Shown here one piece after another: positions 5,993-12,448 of a DNA stretch of 12,460 nt. Numbering within the stretch: the stretch's first letter is position 1; every line of letters starts with the position of its first letter. The DNA is from Candidatus Woesearchaeota archaeon (lineage in GTDB: Archaea; Nanobdellota; Nanobdellia; Woesearchaeales; ARS49): NCBI GenBank assembly GCA_016203345.1, contig JACQMZ010000078.1, positions 1 through 12,460 of the forward strand, read 5' to 3'. Below the pieces are notes generated by a model. It ran no database searches, had not been told where the DNA came from, and saw only the letters and a program-made list of their open reading frames with translations. The position numbers and the translations under genes are program-made.

Positions 5993-6499
5993 CTACTTCT
6001 TCTTTCCCGCCGATGCACATTTGCTCGAACAAAACCACACGATTCGTCCTTTGAGTTCGCGTTCGATGATGTGGTCTTTGCCTTGGCAGAGGGGTTTTTC
6101 GCAGTTGGCGCAGTCGCCGAGTTCGCCTTTGCTTTCTGCTCCTTCCATGAAGGCTTCTTCCCAGGGCGCGATTTCGCCTTCTTCTTCTTCGAGTTCGTCG
6201 CGTCCTTCAGGGCTGTACACGTCTGGCGTGGCAAGTCCTGTATGCATGCGCATTTCCTGCTCTTCGTGCGTCCACGCGTGTTCTTCTGGCTCGAGAAAGT
6301 CGTCCTTGTCTGCGTCAAGGTCTTCTTTATCAATTCTCCCTGAAAAAATATCTCCTTTGGCGCGCGGATTGATTTTGTATGGTTTCGCGTCTTTTGGCGG
6401 CTTTTTTTCCTTGTCTGCCTTTTCCACCCTCACTTTGGTGACTATCTTTTTCGATTTGGATCGGACTGTTGCTTTGGCAGGCTTCTCCTTTTTTTGCAT
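5993..6499 (-). CDS. Charged protein with C-terminal zinc-binding motif
   Basis: 168 residues. The N-terminal 50 are lysine-rich and probably disordered (KKEKPAKATVRSKSKK). The middle is strongly acidic, with PEGRDELEEEEGEIAPWEEA at 97-116. The C-terminus carries C130-x2-C133-x4-C138 and C157-x3-C161 with WFCSSKC, a treble-clef or MYM/TRASH-like zinc site. No enzyme motif is present. I do not recognise a named family. The composition suggests a nucleic-acid or protein adaptor, which is inference only. It is divergent from the XPD-like helicase, with start codons 76 bp apart and separate TATA elements. Confidence 0.75.
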   Translation of the reverse strand: MQKKEKPAKATVRSKSKKIVTKVRVEKADKEKKPPKDAKPYKINPRAKGDIFSGRIDKEDLDADKDDFLEPEEHAWTHEEQEMRMHTGLATPDVYSPEGRDELEEEEGEIAPWEEAFMEGAESKGELGDCANCEKPLCQGKDHIIERELKGRIVWFCSSKCASAGKKK

Positions 6500-6521
6500 A
6501 TGGTTCGCGGGGCATACCGGT

Positions 6522-6529
6522 TATTTAAA
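6522..6529 (-). promoter_or_regulatory. TATA box for the charged zinc protein
   Basis: TATTTAAA on the given strand, centred 26-27 nt before the ATG at 6499, so the transcript should be leaderless. It lies back to back with the helicase TATA element at 6546-6554. Confidence 0.55.
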
Positions 6530-6545
6530 CTTTATGTTGCAAGGA

Positions 6546-6554
6546 TTTTTAAAA
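6546..6554 (+). promoter_or_regulatory. TATA box for the helicase
   Basis: TTTTTAAAA, centred about 26 nt before the ATG at 6576. It supports the 6576 start over the in-frame ATG at 6534, which would place the promoter inside the coding region. Confidence 0.5.
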
Positions 6555-6575
6555 GACCAGGCGCGACTGTATCTC

Positions 6576-8432
6576 ATGCTTCCTGACGTTCTGTTTCCCC
6601 ATGACGTCCAGCGTCCAATGCAGAAGGACTTGGTGCAGGACATCATCAATGCCATTAAGTCGAAAACCCCGCTTATAGCCCATGCCCCGACTGGTTTGGG
6701 GAAGACTGCTGCTGCATTGGGCCCGGCGTTGGCAGTCGCGATTCGAGACAAACTGTCTGTTTTCTTCCTGACGTCCCGCCACACCCAGCATGAACTGGTG
6801 CAGGCGACTGTGCGCAGGATTCGGGAAAAGTTTAACGTGAATATTCTGGCGACGTCCATGGTGGGCAAAAAGTGGATGTGCGCTCAGCCAGGTGCGTCTT
6901 CAATGATGAATCATGACTTTACAGAGTATTGCAGGCACTTGCGCGAAAATAGCCAATGTGATTTTTTCTCTAACGCCCGGAAGCTCTCTACTTCAGGAAA
7001 GGTTGTTCTGGAACAGTTGCGGAATGACAGTCCTATGAGTGCTGAGCGGATGGTGTCTGTGTGCAGCGGGAGCGGGTTGTGCCCATATGAAATGTCGTTG
7101 TACGTGGCAAAGGAGGCTCACGTGATTATTACTGATTATTTTTACCTGTTCAGCCCGGTTATTCGGGAGAGTTTTTTGTCAAAAGTGGGGAAGGAGTTGG
7201 ATAAGTCCATCGTGATTATTGATGAAGGACATAATCTGCCGTCGAGAATTCGGGACCTGACGACGTCGTACGTCAGCAACCTGCAGTTGGCGCGTGCGGT
7301 GAAAGAGGCGAAAAAGTTCAGTCTCGAGGAGCCATTGGGGTTGCTGGTGGACGTTCAGGATGCATTGAATGCCTTGTCTAAAAATCTGCAGAGTGGGTCG
7401 GAAGTGCTCGTGGCAAAGGAGCAGTTTGCCAAGGCGGTGAGCGTCAACCAGCCGTTTGGCGACGTGGTGAGCATGCTTGATTTTGCGGCTGAAGTGGTGT
7501 ATGACAGCCAGCCGCACAGTTCGATTGCCGCTGTTGCGCGGTTTTTGGAGGCGTGGCACGGCCCTGACGAGGGCTATGCGCGGATTTTGTCCCGCTCTGA
7601 TCCGTCGATTACGCTGTTCAACAAGTGTCTTGACCCGTCGGCGTTGACTCAGCAGGTTGTTCAGCTGGCGCACTCCACGATTATCATGAGCGGCACGCTG
7701 TCGCCAGCGCCAATGTTCCGTGATTTGCTGGGTTTTCCTGCCAGCACGGTTTTGCGCGAGTACCCTTCTCCTTTTCCTGCCAGTAATAGGCTGGTGTTGA
7801 TTGTGCCAAAAACAACAACAAAGTACGCGGCTCGGAGCGATGCCCAGTTTACCAGGATTGCTCAGGAGGTGGCGGGCATGGTGGACTGCGTGCCTGGTTC
7901 GTGCGCAGTGTTTTTTCCAAGCTATTACTTGCGCGATGCGGTGTATCGCGCGCTTGAACCTTTAGTACAGCGGACTTTTTTTCTTGAGCAGCCAAATATG
8001 GCAAAGGAGGACAAGCAGGCAGTGATCGAACGGTTCAAGAAGTATAAGGGCGCAGTGTTGTTGGGTGCGGCGGCCGGGAGTTTTGGCGAAGGGATTGATA
8101 TGCCGGGAATTCTGGATGCAGTCATCATTGTTGGCCTGCCGCTTGACCGGCCTGATTTGGAAACCCAGCAGTTGATTGCGTATTATGATCGCAAATTCGG
8201 CAGGGGATGGGATTATGGATATATTCTTCCTGCGTTGACAAAAACATTTCAGAACGCAGGAAGGTGCATACGCTCAGAATCAGATAGAGGGGTGATTGTT
8301 TTCTTAGATGAGAGGTACATTCAACCGCAGTACAGAAGGGTGTTTCCAGCTGACTGGAACGTCCTGGTGACTCCAGATTATCGGTCGCATATGATGACGT
8401 TTTATGCCAGCAGTTCAAATAGAGAGCGTTGA
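6576..8432 (+). CDS. XPD/Rad3-family Fe-S DNA helicase
   Basis: 618-residue superfamily 2 helicase, probably a 5'-3' DNA unwinder in repair. Walker A is HAPTGLGKTAAAL (36-48) and the DEAH box is VIIDEGHN (213-220). Between them C102, C119, C128 and C169 (in LCPYE) are placed as the four ligands of the XPD/DinG 4Fe-4S domain. The second RecA-like half ends with motif VI, QNAGRCIRSESDRG, and VFLDERY. Length fits archaeal XPD. The frame is open back to 5814, but that part is antisense to the zinc-protein gene and is Ser/Arg-rich, so I exclude it. ATG 6576 was chosen for its TATA spacing and because the family's usual N-terminus (LFPHDVQRPMQ) follows. Hairpin copy at 8441-8475 lies just after the stop. 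Confidence 0.92.
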   Translation: MLPDVLFPHDVQRPMQKDLVQDIINAIKSKTPLIAHAPTGLGKTAAALGPALAVAIRDKLSVFFLTSRHTQHELVQATVRRIREKFNVNILATSMVGKKWMCAQPGASSMMNHDFTEYCRHLRENSQCDFFSNARKLSTSGKVVLEQLRNDSPMSAERMVSVCSGSGLCPYEMSLYVAKEAHVIITDYFYLFSPVIRESFLSKVGKELDKSIVIIDEGHNLPSRIRDLTTSYVSNLQLARAVKEAKKFSLEEPLGLLVDVQDALNALSKNLQSGSEVLVAKEQFAKAVSVNQPFGDVVSMLDFAAEVVYDSQPHSSIAAVARFLEAWHGPDEGYARILSRSDPSITLFNKCLDPSALTQQVVQLAHSTIIMSGTLSPAPMFRDLLGFPASTVLREYPSPFPASNRLVLIVPKTTTKYAARSDAQFTRIAQEVAGMVDCVPGSCAVFFPSYYLRDAVYRALEPLVQRTFFLEQPNMAKEDKQAVIERFKKYKGAVLLGAAAGSFGEGIDMPGILDAVIIVGLPLDRPDLETQQLIAYYDRKFGRGWDYGYILPALTKTFQNAGRCIRSESDRGVIVFLDERYIQPQYRRVFPADWNVLVTPDYRSHMMTFYASSSNRER

Positions 8433-8440
8433 ATGGCCCA

Positions 8441-8475
8441 GTATTTCCGTGTGAGCATTGCGAACTCGGAAATAC
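8441..8475 (+). repeat. GA-mismatch hairpin repeat after the helicase
   Basis: Perfect 9-bp outer stem GTATTTCCG (8441-8449) with CGGAAATAC (8467-8475). Inside, GT pairs with AC, GA stands opposite GA, GC pairs with GC, and the loop is ATT. Begins 8 bp after the helicase stop, so it may also act in 3'-end formation. Same architecture as the other copies, but with a different outer-arm sequence. Confidence 0.7.
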
Positions 8476-8493
8476 GGTTTGCGTGGGAAAGGT

Positions 8494-8924
8494 ATGCTTT
8501 TGTCAACCTATGCGGGACAGAACATGAATCGTGATCACTATCGCCGCAAGACTCCTGAAGACTTTCCTGACAAAACGTCTGTTGCAGGAAGTGAGTTTGA
8601 AAAAGTGAGGGGGCTGAGATATGGCTGGAATCCAGGGGACCCTGCGGCGTGGTACAGGGAAGTGGGCGCAACAGGTCCGTGCGCCGGGACTGCAAAGATC
8701 GTGCAAGAAAACCCGAACAAGCCGATTGGTTACATCAACATGGAAGACGTTGATGCAGGTTTGCGGCTGGTGCACAAGCTGTATTCTGTGTTTGGGCATG
8801 TGGAGTATGTTGCGGCGGTGTTTTGGTGCAGGAGAGGTATGACTCAAAGATTACTTCGCCCGACAAGTTTTCAGTCATATCCGCGCGTGCGCCTACTGAT
8901 GGTGAGCGGTGCTTTTCTCATTGA
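8494..8924 (+). pseudogene. Broken AICAR transformylase (purH-like) remnant
   Basis: From ATG at 8494 (or 8524) the frame encodes SVAGSEFEKVRG, then LRYGWNPGDPAAWY, matching the LRYGxNPxQxAA motif that opens the AICAR transformylase domain of PurH, and GYINMEDVDAGLRLV, matching its next conserved block. Around 8820 the frame breaks. One frame over (8826-8924) reads LVQERYDSKIT and SARAPTDGE, which matches a PurH block normally about 100 residues further on (LVQDRD...KRAPTEEE). The intervening region with the KHxNPxG motif is absent. The end after 8924 is also lost. So there is an internal deletion with frameshift plus a 3' truncation. The enzyme would carry out a late step of IMP synthesis; this copy cannot. 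The original 8458-8958 frame past 8824 is probably not protein. Confidence 0.65.
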
Positions 8925-8934
8925 ACTGCATGTC

Positions 8935-9777
8935 TCATTGAGCGCCAAGAGTCCGTGATGGTACAGTGTCAATAAACAAATCATTGTATTCTACAGTCTG
9001 TGCTGGTTTGCCGTTTTCAATGCGTTCAAGCTTTAGGGGGAGTCCGTTGATTGGGTCGATCCAGAGAAGGGTTTGGTTTTGCCTGTTGCGGCGGAAGACT
9101 GCAAGTGTTGCGAGCCGGTTGCCAACGTGCTGTTTTTCAATGACTTCGAATGGCGTGCTGTTTTGAAATTCGTTGAGCAGTTGCTCTGGTGTTGTGAATG
9201 TTGCGTAGTCGGCATACCTAAGAGGAAAAGACCTGTTGACGAGTTTGTCGCACGGACTTTTCACGTCGCTTGCAAGAAACTCTTCTGGTATGACGCACAC
9301 TCCGATTGCTGTTTGTAGCAACTGGTCAAAGTAAATTCTGTTGATCACGACAGGCGTGCTGGTTTTGTTAGTGACGAGCTTTCCGATGCCAATAGGTATG
9401 GGCAGGTCGAGCTGTACTCGTGGTCCGGCCACTATGTACGTATAGGTGTGTTGCTTGTACTCGTATCCTGTGATCTGTCGAGCTTGTTGCAGCGCTTCAG
9501 TAATGATGGTCGGTCTTCTGATCACAACCGGAGCAGGGGCTGGCCTGGGCGGGTTGCTGACTGGCAGGGGTTCTTGCGCGAGCCGCTCAAGCACTGCAGG
9601 GTCTTTGTTGTCACAGATCGCGTTTGAGTCAAGGTCCTGACAGCATGTTGTGCCGTTCCAACTGCTGAGTGCGGGACACGACCGGGTCTCTGTTATCTGT
9701 TGTGCACAACCTATCAAGAACGGTATCAATAGTAAGAGCCATGTTCGCATAAGGAGTGTAGAACCGTTGTCTTTCAT
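8935..9777 (-). CDS. Predicted lipoprotein, function unknown
   Basis: 280 residues from ATG 9777, with a signal segment (LLLLIPFLIGCAQQ) ending in a lipobox-like LIGC, so C24 would be the lipid-bearing cysteine and the protein would face outside the membrane. ATG 9750 is an equally good start and gives a shorter signal. The mature N-terminus has cysteines in CPALSSWNGTTCC and a DLDSNAICD stretch that resembles an Asp/Asn-rich metal-binding loop. A proline-rich linker (PPRPAPAP) follows. The remaining ~180 residues are a soluble domain with no motif I recognise. It is downstream of another exported Cys protein on the same strand, with a hairpin between them, so they may be co-transcribed. Confidence 0.75.
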   Translation of the reverse strand: MKDNGSTLLMRTWLLLLIPFLIGCAQQITETRSCPALSSWNGTTCCQDLDSNAICDNKDPAVLERLAQEPLPVSNPPRPAPAPVVIRRPTIITEALQQARQITGYEYKQHTYTYIVAGPRVQLDLPIPIGIGKLVTNKTSTPVVINRIYFDQLLQTAIGVCVIPEEFLASDVKSPCDKLVNRSFPLRYADYATFTTPEQLLNEFQNSTPFEVIEKQHVGNRLATLAVFRRNRQNQTLLWIDPINGLPLKLERIENGKPAQTVEYNDLFIDTVPSRTLGAQ

Positions 9778-9796
9778 AAAACTTTTCAAAAAAACC

Positions 9797-9837
9797 CGAC
9801 AATTTCTGAGTGAGCTGTGGCGAATTCGAAATTGTCG
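9797..9837 (+). repeat. GA-mismatch hairpin repeat between two exported-protein genes
   Basis: Perfect 10-bp outer stem CGACAATTTC (9797-9806) with GAAATTGTCG (9828-9837), bulged T, GAGT with ATTC (one G-T pair), GA opposite GA, GC with GC, loop TGTG. It directly abuts the TAA stop (9838-9840) of the upstream minus-strand gene. Confidence 0.75.
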
Positions 9838-10284
9838 TTAGTCAATGTACCTCATGATTGCATCCTGGCTTGGGACAGGGCACGTGCATTGCTCTCGTGT
9901 ATGCAGGAATTCACCTTTGCATTCCGCGCCGTACTGGATTTGCTGTACAACACAGAGAGGTCCTGATTCTTCAAGTCTGACATAGGGGCGGGCGAATGAT
10001 TTTTTGTGGCAGCTGAAGCAGAGGAGTTCGCGGTCTTGGCCTGTGGCGTACGTGATGTCTTGTTCTCCTTCCCGTTCAGGATGGCCGACAATGTTTTTGG
10101 CATATGGCTTAAGCTTTTTTGGCAGTCCGTAACTGGGTGTTTGCGTGAGCGTATTGTGCGGGAAGCTTTTGAAGGTAGTAGTATCCTCATCGCGAACCGC
10201 ATTCCCAGTGTGCGAATCAACATACCATCCAGTACTTGCGACGAGCAACACAATGACGAGTCCGGCAATAACTGTTTGGTTCAT
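9838..10284 (-). CDS. Membrane-anchored Cys-containing protein with a CxxCH motif
   Basis: 148 residues. An N-terminal membrane helix (VIAGLVIVLLVASTGWYV, 5-22) serves as signal anchor; the rest is probably external. Residues 89-93 are CFSCH, formally a c-type haem motif, but the further cysteines (111, 122, 133, 135) suggest zinc or disulfides as a likelier use. No cytochrome maturation genes are visible here. Start ATG 10284 was chosen because the hydrophobic segment follows at once, GAGG lies just before it, and a TATA box is 37 nt upstream. The in-frame extension to 10374 would run into the trm1 promoter region. Family not recognised. The lipoprotein gene follows 60 bp later. Confidence 0.65.
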   Translation of the reverse strand: MNQTVIAGLVIVLLVASTGWYVDSHTGNAVRDEDTTTFKSFPHNTLTQTPSYGLPKKLKPYAKNIVGHPEREGEQDITYATGQDRELLCFSCHKKSFARPYVRLEESGPLCVVQQIQYGAECKGEFLHTREQCTCPVPSQDAIMRYID

Positions 10285-10316
10285 GCCTCTTTTCAAAAGA
10301 TTACATAGTAGTGGAC

Positions 10317-10325
10317 TATATAAAA
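10317..10325 (-). promoter_or_regulatory. TATA box for the CxxCH protein gene
   Basis: TATATAAAA on the given strand, centred about 37 nt before the ATG at 10284, leaving a short leader with GAGG. Divergent from the trm1 TATA element at 10343-10350. Confidence 0.5.
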
Positions 10326-10342
10326 TTGCCGAAGGGTAAAGA

Positions 10343-10350
10343 CATATATA
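10343..10350 (+). promoter_or_regulatory. TATA box of trm1
   Basis: CATATATA, centred about 26 nt before the ATG at 10373, consistent with a leaderless mRNA. Confidence 0.5.
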
Positions 10351-10372
10351 ATTGAAATGCTGTGAGTTCGGC

Positions 10373-11467
10373 ATGATTCAGGAAAGTTCTGCTCGTATTC
10401 AGGCGTCTACTGGAAGAATTAGTCGGAAACTGGAAGTGTTTTACAATCCGGTGATGTCACACAATAGGGATCTTACTGTTGCTGTTGTGAATGCGTGGAA
10501 GAGAAAGAATATTCGTGCGGCTGATCCGTTGGCCGCTTCTGGCGTGCGTGCTATTCGTTTGCTCAAGGAGTGCAGGAATGTTTCTTTTGTTGCCGCGAAT
10601 GATTCAAACAGGTCTGCTGTTGCGCAGATGCGGAGGAATTTCTCATTAAACAAGATTTCAAAATCCAAGCATTCCGTTTCAGGTCAGGATGCAAGCCAGT
10701 TTTTGCTTGAGTCGTTTGGATTTGATTTCATAGATATTGATCCTTTCGGCTCACCTAACCCTTTCCTGGATGCGGCAGTGAAGCGGCTGTCTCGCGGTGG
10801 CATTCTTGCAGTCACTGCAACAGATACGGCAGCTTTAGCAGGCACGAGCCCGCACGCGTGCGAGAGAAAATATTGGGCTGTGCCGTTGAAGTCTGCAAGC
10901 TTGCACGAGATTGGTCTGCGTATTCTGATTCGTAAAATTCAGTTGATTGCCGCCCAGTACGAGAAGGCGCTGGTGCCTGTGTTTTCGTATGCGTCATTGC
11001 ATTATATGCGGGTGTTTCTCGAAAATAAAAAATCAAAATCTGCAGTTGATGAAGTGATTGAACAACATCATTTGTTGGGGTATTGCGACGACTGCACTGA
11101 TTTGAAAGTGCTTGACCGCCACGAGTGCGGGTGCGGTGAGCAGTTTCGCGTTGCTGGGCCGGTGTGGACTGGGCAATTATGGGACACGTCGTTGGTGAAA
11201 CGGATGCGTTCGTCATGCGCGGAGTGTTCTGGATTGCTCTGCACACTCGCGCAGGAATCCAGCGTCCATGCCATTGGTGTTGTCGATGTGAACGAGGTTG
11301 CCAGCAGGCTGAGAATGTCGCCGCCAAAGCGGGAACTTATTTTTGCAGGGCTTAAGCGAAAAGGATTTTCAGTTGCTCCCACACATTTGAACAGAAATGC
11401 AATGAGAACCGATGCGCCAATTAGTGTTGCTCGACAAGTGCTTCAGACTCTTTCCCGTACGTGTTAA
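10373..11467 (+). CDS. trm1: tRNA (guanine26-N2)-dimethyltransferase
   Basis: Makes N2,N2-dimethylguanosine at position 26 of tRNA using SAM. 364 residues, usual for archaeal Trm1. The family markers appear in order: EVFYNPVMSHNRDL (21-34), the SAM-binding DPLAASGVRAIR (51-62), the catalytic DIDPFGSPNPFLDAA (121-135), and a C-terminal zinc-binding part with CDDC (238-241), CGC (252-254) and CAEC (282-285) next to AGPVWTGQLWD (261-271). Start ATG 10373 fits the TATA spacing. An upstream TTG (10352) would place the TATA box almost in the gene. The gene is monocistronic and is followed by hairpin repeats. This family is archaeal/eukaryal, which supports the archaeal assignment. Confidence 0.95.
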   Translation: MIQESSARIQASTGRISRKLEVFYNPVMSHNRDLTVAVVNAWKRKNIRAADPLAASGVRAIRLLKECRNVSFVAANDSNRSAVAQMRRNFSLNKISKSKHSVSGQDASQFLLESFGFDFIDIDPFGSPNPFLDAAVKRLSRGGILAVTATDTAALAGTSPHACERKYWAVPLKSASLHEIGLRILIRKIQLIAAQYEKALVPVFSYASLHYMRVFLENKKSKSAVDEVIEQHHLLGYCDDCTDLKVLDRHECGCGEQFRVAGPVWTGQLWDTSLVKRMRSSCAECSGLLCTLAQESSVHAIGVVDVNEVASRLRMSPPKRELIFAGLKRKGFSVAPTHLNRNAMRTDAPISVARQVLQTLSRTC

Positions 11468-11510
11468 GCTTCAGTTATCGTTTGCTCACCGCAGGGTTTG
11501 TCGAGAACAC

Positions 11511-11555
11511 GAATTTTGCGAATTCGCGCCTGCGGGCGCTCATTCAGCAAAATTC
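11511..11555 (-). repeat. GA-mismatch hairpin repeat, copy C
   Basis: Outer stem GAATTTTGC (11511-11519) with GCAAAATTC (11547-11555). One unpaired base, GAAT with ATTC, then a tandem mismatch that reads GA/GA on the minus strand, GCGCC with GGCGC, 4-nt loop. 43 bp after the trm1 stop. Its outer arm is identical to copy E at 12364-12410. Confidence 0.8.
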
Positions 11556-11558
11556 ACA

Positions 11559-11660
11559 TCACAATGCTCCCGTAGTAATTCACCAAGAATATTGTGAATT
11601 TCCCTGAGCGAGCAGCGCGAGCTCGGGAAATTCGTACTCACAGAATAGCTAAACAGGTAC
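11559..11660 (+). repeat. ~100-bp inverted repeat, left copy
   Basis: Matches the reverse complement of 12337-12448. Conserved blocks, from outside in: GCTCCCGTAGTAATTCAC (11566-11583), AATATTGTGAATT (11588-11600), the GA-mismatch hairpin (11596-11633, sequence different between copies), AATTCGTACTCACAG (11629-11643) and AGCTAAACA (11647-11655), ending GTAC. Contains a second palindrome, AATTCAC with GTGAATT (11577-11600), also kept in the other copy. Lies directly upstream of the methyltransferase promoter. Confidence 0.85.
11596..11633 (+). repeat. GA-mismatch hairpin repeat, copy D
   Basis: Outer stem GAATTTCCC (11596-11604) with GGGAAATTC (11625-11633), bulged T, GAGC with GCTC, GA opposite GA, GC with GC, loop AGC. 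Lies within the left inverted repeat, where its counterpart is copy E. Confidence 0.8.
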
Positions 11661-11671
11661 GTGCCCGAAAG

Positions 11672-11678
11672 ATTTAAG
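11672..11678 (+). promoter_or_regulatory. TATA box of the methyltransferase gene
   Basis: ATTTAAG, centred about 27 nt before the ATG at 11703. It lies just inside the left inverted repeat, so the gene has its own promoter within the bracketed segment. Confidence 0.45.
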
Positions 11679-11702
11679 TCAATGGTTGTCGCCGCCTGTT
11701 TT

Positions 11703-12323
11703 ATGGACGAGAAGCAGGAGACGCGGCTGGCGTATGAGCAGTACGCTGATGTGTTTGAACAAAAGGCAGCTTCGTACCTGGAGAGATACATCAAGGATGA
11801 CGCGAATCAGTTCCTTTCTCTTTTGCCCGGTCGTCGGGTTCTTGATGTGGGATGTGGTCCGGGGAGGGATCTTGAATTTTTTTCCAGAAGCGGCATGGCT
11901 GCCGTGGGCGTGGATAACGCGCAGTCTATGGTAGACAAGTGCCACGGGAAAGGGTTCCGCGTGTACCAAATGGATCTGGAGCATTTGACGTTTGAACCTG
12001 ATTCTTTTGATGGAGTGTGGGCGTATGCGTCGCTGTTGCACGTTCCCAAGTGCAGATTCCCTTCTACATTGCAAGAGATGATGCGCGTGTTGGATGAGGA
12101 AGGGATTTTTTACTTGGGCATGAAAGAGGGTGTGGGTGAGGTGATGAAGCCGAGTGCGGGCATGGGTGGGCAGAGAAGATTGTTTTCGTTTTATTCACGG
12201 CAGGAATTGGAGACAGTCTTGGATCAGTGGTGTGAAATTCTTCATTTCAGCAGTACAGTTCCTGCATCTGATGATGTGTTCTTGAACTTTCTGTGCAGGA
12301 AGAAGAAAGTCATGACGAAATAA
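11703..12323 (+). CDS. Class I SAM-dependent methyltransferase
   Basis: 206 residues with the Rossmann-like SAM site: motif I LDVGCGPGRDLEFF (47-60), the acidic end of strand 2 at GVDNA (69-73), QMDLEHLTF (89-97) and DGVWAYASLLHVP (103-115). It matches the general Methyltransf_11/25 group, mostly small-molecule methyltransferases, and substrate cannot be assigned. The C-terminal region with YSRQELETVL and a cysteine-ending last strand is normal for the group. Start ATG 11703 was taken for TATA spacing; a GTG at 11661 would add 14 residues. The gene is bracketed by ~100-bp inverted repeats 42 bp before its start and 13 bp after its stop, unlike any other gene here. Confidence 0.88.
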   Translation: MDEKQETRLAYEQYADVFEQKAASYLERYIKDDANQFLSLLPGRRVLDVGCGPGRDLEFFSRSGMAAVGVDNAQSMVDKCHGKGFRVYQMDLEHLTFEPDSFDGVWAYASLLHVPKCRFPSTLQEMMRVLDEEGIFYLGMKEGVGEVMKPSAGMGGQRRLFSFYSRQELETVLDQWCEILHFSSTVPASDDVFLNFLCRKKKVMTK

Positions 12324-12336
12324 TTGTAGCAAGAAA

Positions 12337-12448
12337 GTACTTGTTTAGCTCTCCTGTGAGTACGAATTTTGCGAACTCCCTCGCTTGCGCTCGGTCGTTC
12401 AGCAAAATTCACAATATTTGTAAGTGAATTACTACGGGAGCTTTGTGA
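12337..12448 (-). repeat. ~110-bp inverted repeat, right copy
   Basis: Reverse-complement partner of 11559-11660. Blocks in plus-strand order: GTAC, TGTTTAGCT (12342-12350), CTGTGAGTACGAATT (12354-12368), the hairpin, AATTCACAATATT, then GTGAATTACTACGGGAGC (12424-12441). Spacers between blocks are nearly the same length in both copies; the hairpin cores differ in length (47 against 38 bases). No target-site duplication is visible outside the pair. Confidence 0.85.
12364..12410 (-). repeat. GA-mismatch hairpin repeat, copy E
   Basis: Outer stem GAATTTTGC (12364-12372) with GCAAAATTC (12402-12410), bulged base, GAAC with GTTC. On the minus strand there are two tandem GA/GA steps separated by CC/GG and GC/GC pairs, and a GCAA loop, which is a GNRA tetraloop. 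Inside the right inverted repeat and 40 bp after the methyltransferase stop. Confidence 0.8.

Noticed and set aside
5814..6575. N-terminal extension of the helicase frame by about 250 residues
   Set aside because: The extension is antisense to the zinc-protein gene, is a low-complexity Ser/Arg stretch in part, and lacks any helicase motif. A TATA box sits 26 nt before the ATG at 6576.
8825..8958. C-terminal part of the 8458-8958 frame as real protein
   Set aside because: The residues after the break at about 8824 have no family match, whereas a neighbouring frame continues PurH-like sequence, so this end is probably out-of-frame noise.
10006..10032. CFSCH as evidence for a c-type cytochrome
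   Set aside because: There is a single CxxCH with no distal methionine pattern, four extra cysteines and no cytochrome maturation genes in the window. Zinc or disulfide use is at least as likely.
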